Shown: positions 41,832-51,311, counted from the stretch's first letter. The stretch: 64,000 nt of DNA from JANNBN01 sp031430595 (GCA_031430595.1 JANPBU010000027.1:47869-111868), one strand, 5' to 3'. Made by a program: numbers and translations. The notes: a model not told the origin generated them from the sequence alone.

Positions 41832-42647
41832 TCAGTCGTCCTCTTTACCCACGCCCAAAACCCGCGACATCTGTTCGAGCGCTTCGGTGAGCAATCGCGA
41901 TACATGCATCTGGCTCATCCCTACTGCCTCAGCTATTTCGACCTGCGACAGGTTTTCGAAGTACCGCAACTCAACGATGCGACGCGATCTTTGCGAAAGC
42001 AGTGGAAGTAGACGCTCAACGGTCGCCCGCGCTTCGACAGCATCAAAAGCTTCTTCGGCAGCTTGCGACCGAAGCTGTGTTTCTGCCCTCCCCGGAGACC
42101 CACCTTGAGGGCTTAGCGGCACGTCAAGCGACGCAGCTCGAAACGCGCCAGTGACTTCCATGGCTCGGAGCACCGCCTCTTGGCTGAGACCAATGCGGTT
42201 AGCAAGCTCAAGAACAGTCGGGGCTCGTTGCAACTCTTGCTGAAGCTCACTGAGCGCTGGGCCTATTTGTAAGCTTGCTTCTTGTAATCCCCGTGGCACT
42301 CTGACGCTCCAAAGTGTTCGGAAGTGACGGCGAAGCTCACCAAGCACCGTGGGCGTTGCGAAACTGAGGAATGGAAAGCCGAGGTCGGGGTCAAATCGAT
42401 CAACGGCATGAAGAAGACCGATTTGGGCCACCTGAATAAGGTCGTCTAGTTCGGCACCCCGATCTCGGAAACGACGAGCGAGACCAATTGCAATACCTTG
42501 CGCATCGGAGACTATTGCGTCTCGAATACCAATGTCACCGGTTCGACGCCACTCCCGGAACCGTGCGATCTCGATCGACCGAAACTCGACCCGGTTCACT
42601 TCCAGCTCAGGTAGTGGCGCGCCCTTTTCAGATGACAACTGCAGCAC
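41832..42647 (-). CDS. RNA polymerase sigma factor, SigB/SigF family
   Basis: Region 2 is clear (IRDAIVSDAQGIAIGLARRF, ELDDLIQVAQIGLLHAVDRF, LSFATPTVLGELRRHFRT), then region 3 and region 4 (RSRRIVELRYFENLSQVEIA, EAVGMSQMHVSRLL). No sensor domain. GTG 42647 gives 271 residues and overlaps the upstream anti-sigma gene; TTG 42638 or GTG 42599 (after GAGCTGGAA) are also possible. Order and orientation match rsbW-sigB operons. Its likely promoters, GTTT-N15-GGGTAT, are numerous around it. Confidence 0.9.
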   Translation of the reverse strand: MLQLSSEKGAPLPELEVNRVEFRSIEIARFREWRRTGDIGIRDAIVSDAQGIAIGLARRFRDRGAELDDLIQVAQIGLLHAVDRFDPDLGFPFLSFATPTVLGELRRHFRTLWSVRVPRGLQEASLQIGPALSELQQELQRAPTVLELANRIGLSQEAVLRAMEVTGAFRAASLDVPLSPQGGSPGRAETQLRSQAAEEAFDAVEARATVERLLPLLSQRSRRIVELRYFENLSQVEIAEAVGMSQMHVSRLLTEALEQMSRVLGVGKEDD

Positions 42648-43062
42648 CGCCAGGTTCTCGAGACAAACATTTGGCGCAAACTTCACTGCCAAGTGTTTCA
42701 ATCGAAAATGATTGCACGACAGCAGCGACGATTTGGGTCGCGAGTGGGTCAAGGCAGGCCTGCACGTCTTCAATCGACATCAACGGATCAAACATCGGGC
42801 CTACGACCTCAAACGTCAATGCGCTGTTCGTTTCGGAAATCGATATGCGTACTGTGTTTCCCGGAGCTACAGCCGCGATCACAGCGCTCACCAATTCGTC
42901 GGCAACCATCCGAAGGTCTTCGACCTCGTCAATATCAAAACCCATATCGGCAGCCATCGACGACACCACTAGGCGAACAATGCGAACGTACGAAGCGGCC
43001 GCAGGAATTGTTACAGATACGACCGACTCAACTACGGAAGGCGAATCGGATGGGGCAGACAT
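42628..43062 (-). CDS. RsbW-like anti-sigma factor with altered ATP motifs
   Basis: 144 residues from ATG 43062, directly upstream of and overlapping the sigma gene. The fold is that of RsbW/SpoIIAB (YVRIVRLVVSSMAADMGF, EDLRMVADELVSAVIAAV), but the N-box lacks its Asn (ELVSAVI where ExxxN is usual) and the G1 region reads VVGPMFDP without the usual D-x-G. It may bind the sigma factor without working as a kinase. The intact HATPase proteins at 41439 and in the phosphatase could supply kinase function. Confidence 0.75.
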   Translation of the reverse strand: MSAPSDSPSVVESVVSVTIPAAASYVRIVRLVVSSMAADMGFDIDEVEDLRMVADELVSAVIAAVAPGNTVRISISETNSALTFEVVGPMFDPLMSIEDVQACLDPLATQIVAAVVQSFSIETLGSEVCAKCLSREPGGAAVVI

Positions 43063-43143
43063 GAGTTCCTCGTATCGAAGCGTTTCGAAGCGTTGCGTTT
43101 GTAATGCAACTGCGTGATCGAACGCTAACCGAAAAAGAACCAG

Positions 43144-43168
43144 GTTTGAACGTTGCTCAACCGGGTAC
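43144..43168 (+). promoter_or_regulatory. SigB/SigF-type promoter of dps, GTTT-N15-GGGTAC
   Basis: GTTT at 43144-43147 and GGGTAC at 43163-43168, 15 bases between, 54 bases before ATG 43223. Confidence 0.72.
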
Positions 43169-43222
43169 CAACAACTGACACCGCTACGCAGTCCGCGTTT
43201 GGCACTCATCAGGAGGAATACC

Positions 43223-43798
43223 ATGGCAACACAGGGGCGACAACATGAAACGACGGCACAACCAGCTTTTACCGTCCCCGGTATGAAGCTTCGGGACGGG
43301 TCAGATATGGCCATCATTCTTCAGCGACGTCTGGAAGCCCTCATCGATCTTGGTCTGACACTGAAACATATCCATTGGAATGTCGTGGGGCCATTCTTCA
43401 TCGGTGTGCATTCCATGCTTGACACTCAGGTCGACGGCGTCGCTGCGATGATTGATCAGACGGCAGAGCGAATCGCCACACTTGGGATTGCCCCAAACGG
43501 GTTAGCTGGAAACTTAATAAAGCAACGAGCGTGGGACGACTATTCACTCACTAGAGGCTTGGTAGCTGAACATCTCGGTGCGCTCGACTTGGTGTATACC
43601 GGCATCATTGAAGACCACCGAAAGTCGATGGTTAAAGCAACCGATCTTGATCCAGTCAGCGAAGACATGCTTATCCAGCACTGCGCTTCACTTGAGCAAT
43701 ACCACTGGTTTATACGCGCGCATCTCGAATCGGCCGCTGGGGTGCTGTCGACAAGGGGTACACAAACGGAAAAACAAGCTGCGAGGAAGGCTTCCTAG
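43223..43798 (+). CDS. dps: Dps family DNA-protecting ferritin-like protein
   Basis: 191 residues from ATG 43223 with a strong AGGAGG. Ferroxidase residues are in LKHIHWNVVGPFFIGVHSML, DTQVDGVAAMIDQTAERI. The Lys/Arg-bearing tail (RGTQTEKQAARKAS) could bind DNA. Dps dodecamers oxidise and store iron and shield DNA. Stress-type promoter upstream; the large phosphatase gene follows after 15 bases, so dps, phosphatase and STAS genes may form one operon. Confidence 0.92.
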   Translation: MATQGRQHETTAQPAFTVPGMKLRDGSDMAIILQRRLEALIDLGLTLKHIHWNVVGPFFIGVHSMLDTQVDGVAAMIDQTAERIATLGIAPNGLAGNLIKQRAWDDYSLTRGLVAEHLGALDLVYTGIIEDHRKSMVKATDLDPVSEDMLIQHCASLEQYHWFIRAHLESAAGVLSTRGTQTEKQAARKAS

Positions 43799-43813
43799 TA
43801 TCCTCAATAGGGC

Positions 43814-46800
43814 ATGTCTTCTACCCAGTTTGCTGAAGTCGATGGTTCAAGCGAGGGTCGAGTTACGCGCCTTAGCGGGCTCATGCTTGTGGCCATCGTG
43901 GTGCTCGGGGCGTCGCTGGCTGGCCTTCAGTATCGAACGAGTCGGGCCATTGTGTATGCCCGAGCGAAGGAGGACGCTGAAACAACCGCCCTTTCCGCCG
44001 ACCGCCTTCTCCAGGGGCGCATCGTTACCCTGACGGCCATCGCTTCAGCACCCGACGTGGCAGGTCTACATCGAGAAGGGATGAAAAAGCACTTTGATCA
44101 GTTCATAGCATCGGCAGATGACCGAGCCGGATCTTTGGCCTGGGTAGACACGTCGGGAAAAGTTCAAGTTTCTACCGAGTTTGCACTCGACCAACGTCAA
44201 ATAGGCCTGGGTGACCGGGAGTACGTGCGAAACGTAACTGAGCTTAAGAAACCGTATGTGAGCGAGGGCCTTGTTTCTCGAGTTGACCAGGGTCCATTTT
44301 TTGTTATCGCCATTCCGTTGAACGATGTCTCGGGTGTGTTCCGAGGAACCCTTTTCTGGGGTACACGTATCGACCGGCTTGGCAACGAACTACGAGCGGC
44401 TATTCGATCTGATGACATCGTAATCATCGACCGACGAGGTCAGGTCTTGTTCAGCCCTGATGTCGAACCTCTGTCTCGGCCTGCGGATTCGTTCAACGTA
44501 GAGCAATTGCGCAAAAAGTCACCATCGGTGAGTGCAGCTGGAGTGAGCACAACCGGCAAAGCTGGCCAGTTAGTTGCCACGGCGGAGGCACCAACGGCTA
44601 ACTGGCTGATCGTTCGTTCACGCCCTCTCAGCTCTGTACTTAAGCCAGCGAGGCAGGCCCTATATATCGAACTGGCAATTTTGGGTGTTGTTTCTCTAGG
44701 CCTGCTGCTTTTTGCAGCGCGGACCCAGCGAAGTTTGCGACGCTCAGAGGAACGTCGCAGAGTAGCAAGCGAACGTAGCGAACTCGTCAGAGAATTTGCT
44801 ATTCGCTTAACCCCAGCACCAACACAGAATGAGGTGACGAACGTGATTACTACGTTCGCCCCGTTCGTAACAAGCGCTTCCATCGTCAAAGTTGGAGCAC
44901 CCATGGGATACCGGCCGCTGGCAAATGGCGACGAAGTGGTGCTTCCATTGTCGAGTTCAGGTTCACATGAAGAAACGCAAGAGTGGCAGCAAATCTTGGT
45001 TGATGTGGCCACACCGATGCGCGACGCGTTCAGCACCGGGGTCCCCATTTGGCTCAAAAACAAACGCGAACGTGACGCCCAATATGCACACCTCGTTGAG
45101 GCTTCTCAAAAGGCCGGGGTCATTGCTTCAGCGTCGCTACCGCTTTTCGATAGTTTGGGGCGACGCGTTGGTTGCATCTCTTTCGGGTGGAATCAAGAGC
45201 AAACGTTCGATCAAGACCAGATGGCCATGATCGACACCACGGCACGATTATGTGGCCAGGCGCTCGAACGTTCTGCACTGCTTGATAGAGAACAGGCTGC
45301 TCGTCACCAGGCTGAGGCCCTTCAGGCATTCACAACGAAATTGTCGTCTACCACCGACCCCAGCCGTATTCTTCAGCTGATCGCCCCAGAGCTTTTGAAG
45401 GTAACCGGTACCATTCGCTCAACGGTGTCGGTGCTCGACCGGGGCCGACACGCGTTTGCACTCATTGCTTCGGCCGGGTATTCGAATCACGAACCAATTC
45501 CCTCGTGGTGCACAGCAGATTTGGAAACTCAAACGCTCACGACTCAGGCGCTTCGATCGAATCAGATCACACCAGAACCCACTACAGGCGCACCTCGATG
45601 GCTCGCACTCTCGTTACCGGTTGAGTTATTCGATTCGACGGTGATCGTGCTTGAGTTTGACCAACACGGTGCACCAGACCAAGCCACGTTTTCCGTCACC
45701 GACCTCGACGACATTGGCCGCAGAGCTGCTCAAGCCCTTGATCGTGGTCACCGATTGGTGACTGCTGAACGGTCGGCAGAGCGGGCTCGACTTCTTGCCC
45801 TTGCCGTAAGTGCACTTGCTAGTGCAGAAACTCGCGCTGAAGTAGCCACAGCGTTTACTGACTCGGTCCCGTTGCTTCTGTGCTCAGATGGTTTTTTGGG
45901 CGTGATTGGTGATGATGCTGAAACACTCGATGTGCTGCATGCTCCGCGTCGAAGTGCTGCGACGAGCAACGATGCCAACGCCCTCACCATTCCTTTGGGC
46001 GACACCCGCATCGGCCGATTCTTGGCGACGAATCAACCGCGCTTTGCATCGAACGCGCTCGTCGAGTCGTTGGAAGATGTCGTTGGTGAGGGCTCTCATG
46101 TACTCATAGAGTCACTGGCTGTTCAACCACTCTCGTGGGTGGTATTGCCACTTACGAATGCGGGAAGAAGGATTGGGCTTGTTGGTTTCTTTTACGACAC
46201 AGCCCAAGAATTTTCAGACGAGCAACGCATCGATCTCACGAGCTACTCCGCGCTCTGCGCCAACGCGCTGGCCAGAGCCGAGCGTTTTGAGCTTGAACAC
46301 GAAATCGCAGTGACCCTCCAGGACTCACTGCTTCCGGGGGTACCCCAGCACATTGATGGTACGCAACTAGCGGGCCGATACCAGCCGAGCACACGAAACG
46401 TTTCGGTCGGTGGAGACTGGTTCGATGCGATACGTCTGCCAGACGATCGGTTTCTTCTTGTTGTGGGTGACGTAGTTGGCCATGGAATACATTCAGCAGC
46501 AGCGATGGGGAAGCTTTCGACTGCTACTCGCGCACTGGCGTCCATGTTTCCAGACCCGGCCCGTTTGCTTGAGCGCCTCGATAATTTCGCCGCCAATGAT
46601 CACGACACCCTCTTCGCGAGTATGGCCCTAGTGCTCGTTGATCCGACGAAAGGGACCCTCGTTTGCTCGTTAGCCGGCCACCCTGCACCACTCTTGAAAA
46701 CGGCGGATGGATTGGTCACGAACATCTCGGCGGGAAGGGGCCCGGCACTTGGCGTTTCCTCAACAATGCGCGAACAGCGACAAACCCTATTCGACAATCA

Positions 46801-47419
46801 TGAGCAACTCGTTATGTTCACAGATGGTCTAATCGAACGTCGCAGCGACCATATCGATCTTCGTTTGGAGGTGCTTCGAGCAATGATCGCAGTATCCAAC
46901 ACTTCCGTCGCAAAACTCGCCGATACCCTACTGAGCGACATGCTCGATCAGGATCACACCGACGACGTGGCATTGCTCTGCGTTCAACTCGCAACACACC
47001 ATGTCGATTTCAAAACTTCGATCATCGGGGAAGTCGGGTCGCTGTACCAACTAAGAATTGACCTTCGCACGTGGCTTACCCAGATAGCCGCACCTCGAAA
47101 CGACATCGATGATTTTCTGTTGGCCTCGGGCGAAGCAGTCACGAATGCTATCGAGCACGGTCATCGATTTGCTCCCCAAGACATCGCTATATATGGTCGA
47201 CGTGTCGGCCCCCTTGTTACCTTGCGAATTGCTGATCAAGGTACTTGGCGACCCGAACCACTCGACCCCGGAAATCGGGGACAGGGTCTGGCCATCATGC
47301 GAGCAGTTATGGATACAGTGAGCGTGGAACCGACAAGCAGCGGTACAATCATTGAACTCACAAAAGCTTTATCTACGGATGACCCTTCCGAGGGACCACA
47401 CGAGAAGACGGAACCGTGA
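43814..47419 (+). CDS. Large sensor PP2C phosphatase with C-terminal HATPase (RsbU/RsbP-like)
   Basis: 1201 residues. One helix (LMLVAIVVLGASLAGLQYR), an extracytoplasmic Cache-like sensor to about 280, a second helix (ALYIELAILGVVSLGLLLFA), then GAF-like regions (about 325-500, 505-650, 655-840). A SpoIIE-type PP2C domain follows (about 855-1065: VTLQDSLLPGVPQ, SVGGDWFDAIRLPD, LVVGDVVGHGI, FTDGLIERR, DDVALLCVQ), then a HATPase domain (LLASGEAVTNAIEHGHRF, RGQGLAIMRAVMD). The phosphatase should free a STAS antagonist in answer to an external signal. The fused kinase-like domain may reverse it. Confidence 0.92.
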   Translation: MSSTQFAEVDGSSEGRVTRLSGLMLVAIVVLGASLAGLQYRTSRAIVYARAKEDAETTALSADRLLQGRIVTLTAIASAPDVAGLHREGMKKHFDQFIASADDRAGSLAWVDTSGKVQVSTEFALDQRQIGLGDREYVRNVTELKKPYVSEGLVSRVDQGPFFVIAIPLNDVSGVFRGTLFWGTRIDRLGNELRAAIRSDDIVIIDRRGQVLFSPDVEPLSRPADSFNVEQLRKKSPSVSAAGVSTTGKAGQLVATAEAPTANWLIVRSRPLSSVLKPARQALYIELAILGVVSLGLLLFAARTQRSLRRSEERRRVASERSELVREFAIRLTPAPTQNEVTNVITTFAPFVTSASIVKVGAPMGYRPLANGDEVVLPLSSSGSHEETQEWQQILVDVATPMRDAFSTGVPIWLKNKRERDAQYAHLVEASQKAGVIASASLPLFDSLGRRVGCISFGWNQEQTFDQDQMAMIDTTARLCGQALERSALLDREQAARHQAEALQAFTTKLSSTTDPSRILQLIAPELLKVTGTIRSTVSVLDRGRHAFALIASAGYSNHEPIPSWCTADLETQTLTTQALRSNQITPEPTTGAPRWLALSLPVELFDSTVIVLEFDQHGAPDQATFSVTDLDDIGRRAAQALDRGHRLVTAERSAERARLLALAVSALASAETRAEVATAFTDSVPLLLCSDGFLGVIGDDAETLDVLHAPRRSAATSNDANALTIPLGDTRIGRFLATNQPRFASNALVESLEDVVGEGSHVLIESLAVQPLSWVVLPLTNAGRRIGLVGFFYDTAQEFSDEQRIDLTSYSALCANALARAERFELEHEIAVTLQDSLLPGVPQHIDGTQLAGRYQPSTRNVSVGGDWFDAIRLPDDRFLLVVGDVVGHGIHSAAAMGKLSTATRALASMFPDPARLLERLDNFAANDHDTLFASMALVLVDPTKGTLVCSLAGHPAPLLKTADGLVTNISAGRGPALGVSSTMREQRQTLFDNHEQLVMFTDGLIERRSDHIDLRLEVLRAMIAVSNTSVAKLADTLLSDMLDQDHTDDVALLCVQLATHHVDFKTSIIGEVGSLYQLRIDLRTWLTQIAAPRNDIDDFLLASGEAVTNAIEHGHRFAPQDIAIYGRRVGPLVTLRIADQGTWRPEPLDPGNRGQGLAIMRAVMDTVSVEPTSSGTIIELTKALSTDDPSEGPHEKTEP

Positions 47420-47423
47420 CACT

Positions 47424-47759
47424 ATGCAGCAACCACTGGCCAAAATGACCCTCACCTGGCACGATGACACCGCTGTCGTCACTCTCAGCGGCGAGATTGA
47501 CCGTTCGAATGCGGGCGAGCTAGGCAGCGGGATACAAAAGTCGTCATCAGCTTCGAAGGCCCTCGTGCTTGACCTCAGCGAGCTTGGCTACCTCGACAGT
47601 GCCGCGCTCACCATGGTGCACGGTTTATCTACGATAAATGTGTTGACTCTCGTTGCACCGGCCGGTTGCCGGGCACGGCGTCTGGTCGAAATCGCTGGTA
47701 TGGATACCGTGCTGAACGTCACCGAGACCGTAGAAGCAGCACTCAGCGGCGTCCAGTAG
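47424..47759 (+). CDS. STAS-domain anti-sigma factor antagonist (RsbV-like)
   Basis: 111 residues, four bases after the phosphatase stop. STAS features: VVTLSGEIDRSNAGEL and LVLDLSELGYLDSAALT, with S59 in the usual phosphorylation site. When dephosphorylated it should bind an RsbW-like protein and free the sigma factor. Its last 17 bases overlap the end of the convergent glycosyltransferase gene. Confidence 0.92.
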   Translation: MQQPLAKMTLTWHDDTAVVTLSGEIDRSNAGELGSGIQKSSSASKALVLDLSELGYLDSAALTMVHGLSTINVLTLVAPAGCRARRLVEIAGMDTVLNVTETVEAALSGVQ

Positions 47760-48786
47760 GACGCTTCAGCACCTGACCGTATAGGTCGGCATACTTTTTC
47801 ACCATTGTTTGGCTGCTAAACCTGCCTCGTGTATTGGCACGCAGCGCAGGCCGATGTATGCCAGCCACCCCTTCGGCTGCAGCAACGGCCTCGTCAACGC
47901 CGTTCACGAGAAATCCCGTCTCGCCGTCCGCAATGAGTTCCTTCATTGACCCTCGGTTGGAAGCGATTACCGGGGTGCCGCAAGCCATTGCTTCTATCAC
48001 GCTGAAGCCGAACGGCTCATCGAAATCGATCAGGTGCAACAATGCGTAAGCCTGACCAAGCAATTCGGCGCGATCTTTTGCTTCTACCAACCCAATGAAG
48101 CGCACACGATCACCATCTACGTGGGGTTCTACTTCGTTTCGAAAATACGTTTCGTCTTGGATCAAACCAGCGATAATGAGTGGCCGACCAACACGACGAG
48201 CGACCTCGATGGCCGCCGCAGTGCCCTTGTCGGGGTGAATCCTTCCGAAAAACAGGAGGTAATCGCCGATGGCTGCCGGTAGCGCGAAAGCATCAACGTC
48301 TATGCCATGGTGAATGGTTGCTGCGTAATTTAAGCGGGGGCTGCGATCAGCATCGCTAATGGAAATATATGTGGTCGTGGCGTTATAGCGCTCGTACACC
48401 GAGATGATCTTCGGAGAAGAAAAGCCGTGAATGGTGGTGACGACTCGGGTATCGACTAACCCGCTGTAAGTAAGCGGAAGGAAGTCGAACCCGTTATGGA
48501 TGATGTCGAACTCGCTCGCCCGTTCGAAGACCGAAGCAATATGTGTGCACTCTGCCACCTTCGGATCAATGTTGGGGTCTTCCGACCAACCACAGGCACT
48601 GGTCGAATGGAGCTTGGCCGTCGTTACCGAGTCGGCCGTCGCGAAAAGCGTGACATCGTGACCCAACGACACAAGCCCATCGGCGAGCAATGATGCAAAC
48701 TGTTCCCACGGTCCGTAGCTTTTTGGTGGTGTGCGCCACGAAATTGGTGAAAGAACGGCCACACGCAGCGAATCTTCGTGCTTCAC
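47743..48786 (-). CDS. Glycosyltransferase family 4
   Basis: 347 residues with the GT-B layout: LSPISWRTPPKSYGPWEQFA at the acceptor side, VVTTIHGFSSP, LLFFGRIHPDKGTAAAIEVA and the donor-site motif DEPFGFSVIEAMACGTPVIA. No signal or membrane helix. The start overlaps the stop of the acetyltransferase gene by four bases, and CsbD lies upstream, so the three may form a stress-linked unit. Sugar and acceptor unknown; trehalose- or glucosylglycerate-type solutes are one guess. Confidence 0.9.
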   Translation of the reverse strand: MKHEDSLRVAVLSPISWRTPPKSYGPWEQFASLLADGLVSLGHDVTLFATADSVTTAKLHSTSACGWSEDPNIDPKVAECTHIASVFERASEFDIIHNGFDFLPLTYSGLVDTRVVTTIHGFSSPKIISVYERYNATTTYISISDADRSPRLNYAATIHHGIDVDAFALPAAIGDYLLFFGRIHPDKGTAAAIEVARRVGRPLIIAGLIQDETYFRNEVEPHVDGDRVRFIGLVEAKDRAELLGQAYALLHLIDFDEPFGFSVIEAMACGTPVIASNRGSMKELIADGETGFLVNGVDEAVAAAEGVAGIHRPALRANTRGRFSSQTMVKKYADLYGQVLKRPTGRR

Positions 48787-49418
48787 GAAACTGCCCTCGC
48801 AAATTCACACACACGTTCAGTAAGTTCTGTCGGCCAGCCTTCCGGACGAGATATGGCCGATCCAGCGAATTGGGCCAGCACAATCGTCGGGTCATCGGGG
48901 TCCGTCTGAGTGATTGCCCCAAGACGCCTGAAGGTCTTCACCGCTGCCCGGTTCTCTCTCAAGATACTGGCCACGAACATGTTGTCACCGAGTTGTTCTT
49001 GCAGCCGTTGTCGCAACTGTTCTTGCCACACTGCAATAAGCACACGTAGCAACAATTCGCCTATCCTACGACCGTGGTAGTCGTCGATAACCGTTACTGC
49101 GAGTTCTGCCGGTTCGGTCGCATCGAGTTGGATCGATCGGGCCACGCCGATTCCGTTTCCAATCTCGTCGGTGTCATGAAAGGCACCGACTGCCACATGG
49201 CGGAATCCGTCGAGATCGGCCAGGCGGTTGAGTAGATCGTCATTGAAAACCGGCATGGCCGAAAAGAAGCGGCTGCGCCGAGACGCAGCGCTGAGCTTCC
49301 CGAACCCATCAAGCAAATGAGCCCGATCGGTAGGTGTGAGTAAACGAATAGACACCGGAGAGCCATCGGTCAAGGTGACCTTCAGCACTGCGCCAGATAC
49401 AACTACGGTTTGCTTCAT
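48783..49418 (-). CDS. GNAT family N-acetyltransferase
   Basis: 211 residues. The N-terminus SIRLLTPTDRAHLLDGFGKL, the core ELAVTVIDDYHGRRIGELLL (variant of the acetyl-CoA loop) and NRAAVKTFRRLGA mark a GNAT protein like those linked to Pat-type protein acetylation or stress clusters. Substrate unknown. Six bases after CsbD and overlapping the glycosyltransferase start. Confidence 0.85.
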   Translation of the reverse strand: MKQTVVVSGAVLKVTLTDGSPVSIRLLTPTDRAHLLDGFGKLSAASRRSRFFSAMPVFNDDLLNRLADLDGFRHVAVGAFHDTDEIGNGIGVARSIQLDATEPAELAVTVIDDYHGRRIGELLLRVLIAVWQEQLRQRLQEQLGDNMFVASILRENRAAVKTFRRLGAITQTDPDDPTIVLAQFAGSAISRPEGWPTELTERVCEFARAVS

Positions 49419-49424
49419 TAGCTA

Positions 49425-49625
49425 CTACGGATTGGTTGGATTCTTTCGAGCAGTATCGCGAGCGCTATCGATAGCATCTTTAGCCTTCGATTGGGCGGAA
49501 CCAACGACGTCTTTTGCCTTTCCTGCGAGGTGATTGGCCTGGCCCGAACGCTTCATTTCCTTGTTGCCGATGAGAGCACCAAAGGCTCCTTTGATTCGAC
49601 TCGTAAACTCATCAAGTATTCCCAT
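49425..49625 (-). CDS. CsbD family stress protein
   Basis: 66 residues, Ala/Lys/Asp-rich with no aromatic core: IKGAFGALIGNKEMKRSGQA, GKAKDVVGSAQSKAKDAIDS. This is the CsbD pattern of small, flexible, sigma-B-controlled proteins. A GTTT-N16-GGGTAT promoter lies upstream on its strand. First gene of a set with the acetyltransferase and glycosyltransferase. Confidence 0.9.
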   Translation of the reverse strand: MGILDEFTSRIKGAFGALIGNKEMKRSGQANHLAGKAKDVVGSAQSKAKDAIDSARDTARKNPTNP

Positions 49626-49679
49626 GGGGTTACCTCACTAGGTTGCGATTGGCAGAAGTTGCCGATCGCTGATTCACCC

Positions 49680-49705
49680 ATACCCGGCAGCGTTGAGAAC
49701 TAAAC
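49680..49705 (-). promoter_or_regulatory. SigB/SigF-type promoter of csbD, GTTT-N16-GGGTAT
   Basis: On the minus strand GTTT is at 49705-49702 and GGGTAT at 49685-49680, spacer 16, 54 bases before the CsbD start. Confidence 0.7.
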
Positions 49706-49724
49706 CACGGCAGCTAGTTATTTT

Positions 49725-51311
49725 TCAGAACAACGACATTGATCGAATGACCAGCAGTAGGCCAGCGCCAACGATCGCAGAACCCGACACGAGGGGAAGT
49801 GCTTCGACGATTCGGTTGACGCCTACGCCGATCGGGGTCTCTCGCCGTGAACCCCAGCGCCGAACGCTTTGCTCAAACCGCACGAGTAGCAACCCGGCCG
49901 CAACCAGGGTCAACGCAAGACCGACACCGTAGGCAGCAACTAAAGCCAAACCGAACGGAATACGGCCCAACGCAATGGCAGCCAACAACACCACCAGGGC
50001 CGAAGGACTCGGAACCATTCCCCCGGCCAATCCCATTGCAATCAGTTCTCGCCTTCGCACCATTGCACCAGGGGCAGGGAGCACATGCTCATGCTGCCAT
50101 CCACCGTGAGCATGACTCGTGGTGACAAAACGACGGTCTGACTCGTGCGGATGAGGTTGACCGTGGTGGTCGTGAGTGTGGTCGTGAGTGTGGTCGTGGT
50201 CGTATTGGTGTTCGTGGTGATCGTGTGAATGGCTCGACCGGGCCTTTTCATTACGGATCGACCGGGCTGCATTGACTCGGCTGCGAACCAAACTCACACC
50301 TACTGAAGTGACGAGTATTCCTGAGGCCACTGACGCCCACCGAAGCGCCCCTTCCGACGAAACGACAGAGGTCGCGGAAATGATGGTGCCCAACGCCAAA
50401 ATGCCAAAGGTGTGGGTTAAGGCAACGGTCAAACCTATTGACAGAATGTCTCCCCTTCGCCCACGCCGACTTACGGCATACGCGGCCATGATTGTTTTTC
50501 CGTGTCCCGGAGCAAGTGCATGCAGCCCGCCCAGCACCAGCGCGATCAGCATGGCGGCAATAGCAAACGGAAGACTCACTTCACGGCGAGCTACTAACGA
50601 TTGAAATCGTTGCGTCAGCCCATCATTACCTCGGTTCGTAGTTTCGTTTGTTGCTAGCTGCTTCGCTTCTGATTTCATGGCCGTCCCAAGTTTCATGGTG
50701 AAACTGAGACTCTTTTGATGAAGTGGCGAAGTCACTGCCCCACTCGGATACTTGGTGAGTAGTTCAGTCGGCGAAACCGAAGCAACTGCTTCTGTAGCCT
50801 GACGCCCGGCACCAACCACGGTAATTTCTCGCCACCCAAGACGATCTGGAAAATTGGCGTCGGCAAATTGGAAGCGGTATTTACTACCGGTTTTCGGGGC
50901 GACCGCACCATCAAATGTGCACTCAAGACGCAACGTCGTTAAACCAGCCTGCCCGGGCGGAAACGTCACGTGTGATGTGGTGGCCCGCAACGCAATCAAC
51001 ACTTCGTCTGCGGCGAAGGAAAGCGCTTTGCCAAGCGTGTCGCACGTAGCCGTTCGCCAAGTAGTCGAAACCGCAACAGGCACCTCGCCGGTCGCTGCAT
51101 TCAGTGATTGGCGCACTTTCAAAGCCGGTATTTCAGCCAAATCGACCACATACAAAAGTTTGACGGAGTCACCACTCAATACGATTCTGGTTGCCGTGTT
51201 GGTGGTGAAGTTTCCGAGCGGATGCGCCGATACCGAGCTCGACCCCAGCAAAAATGCGGTCATCAGTACGAATACGAATACTGCTACTCGCTTTATCTGT
51301 GCAGTTGTCAT
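49725..51311 (-). CDS. NicO/RcnA-like nickel/cobalt-type transporter with His-rich loop
   Basis: 528 residues from ATG 51311. Signal-like helix and SAHPLGNFTTN, an extracytoplasmic domain of about 200 residues, then six helices. The NicO signature is GLHALAPGHGKTIMAAYAVS with a second half GMVPSPSALVVLLAAIALG. Between the halves lies a loop with over 20 His/Asp residues (HDHTHDHTHDHHG), encoded by a GTGGTCGTGA-type tandem near 50160-50205. It probably moves Ni, Co or another divalent metal. The start overlaps the TPR gene stop (ATGA). Confidence 0.88.
   Translation of the reverse strand: MTTAQIKRVAVFVFVLMTAFLLGSSSVSAHPLGNFTTNTATRIVLSGDSVKLLYVVDLAEIPALKVRQSLNAATGEVPVAVSTTWRTATCDTLGKALSFAADEVLIALRATTSHVTFPPGQAGLTTLRLECTFDGAVAPKTGSKYRFQFADANFPDRLGWREITVVGAGRQATEAVASVSPTELLTKYPSGAVTSPLHQKSLSFTMKLGTAMKSEAKQLATNETTNRGNDGLTQRFQSLVARREVSLPFAIAAMLIALVLGGLHALAPGHGKTIMAAYAVSRRGRRGDILSIGLTVALTHTFGILALGTIISATSVVSSEGALRWASVASGILVTSVGVSLVRSRVNAARSIRNEKARSSHSHDHHEHQYDHDHTHDHTHDHHGQPHPHESDRRFVTTSHAHGGWQHEHVLPAPGAMVRRRELIAMGLAGGMVPSPSALVVLLAAIALGRIPFGLALVAAYGVGLALTLVAAGLLLVRFEQSVRRWGSRRETPIGVGVNRIVEALPLVSGSAIVGAGLLLVIRSMSLF

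Noticed and set aside
50160..50205. CRISPR-like or regulatory tandem repeat
   Set aside because: The repeats are in frame and encode the HDHTHDHTH part of the NicO loop; no spacers of even length.
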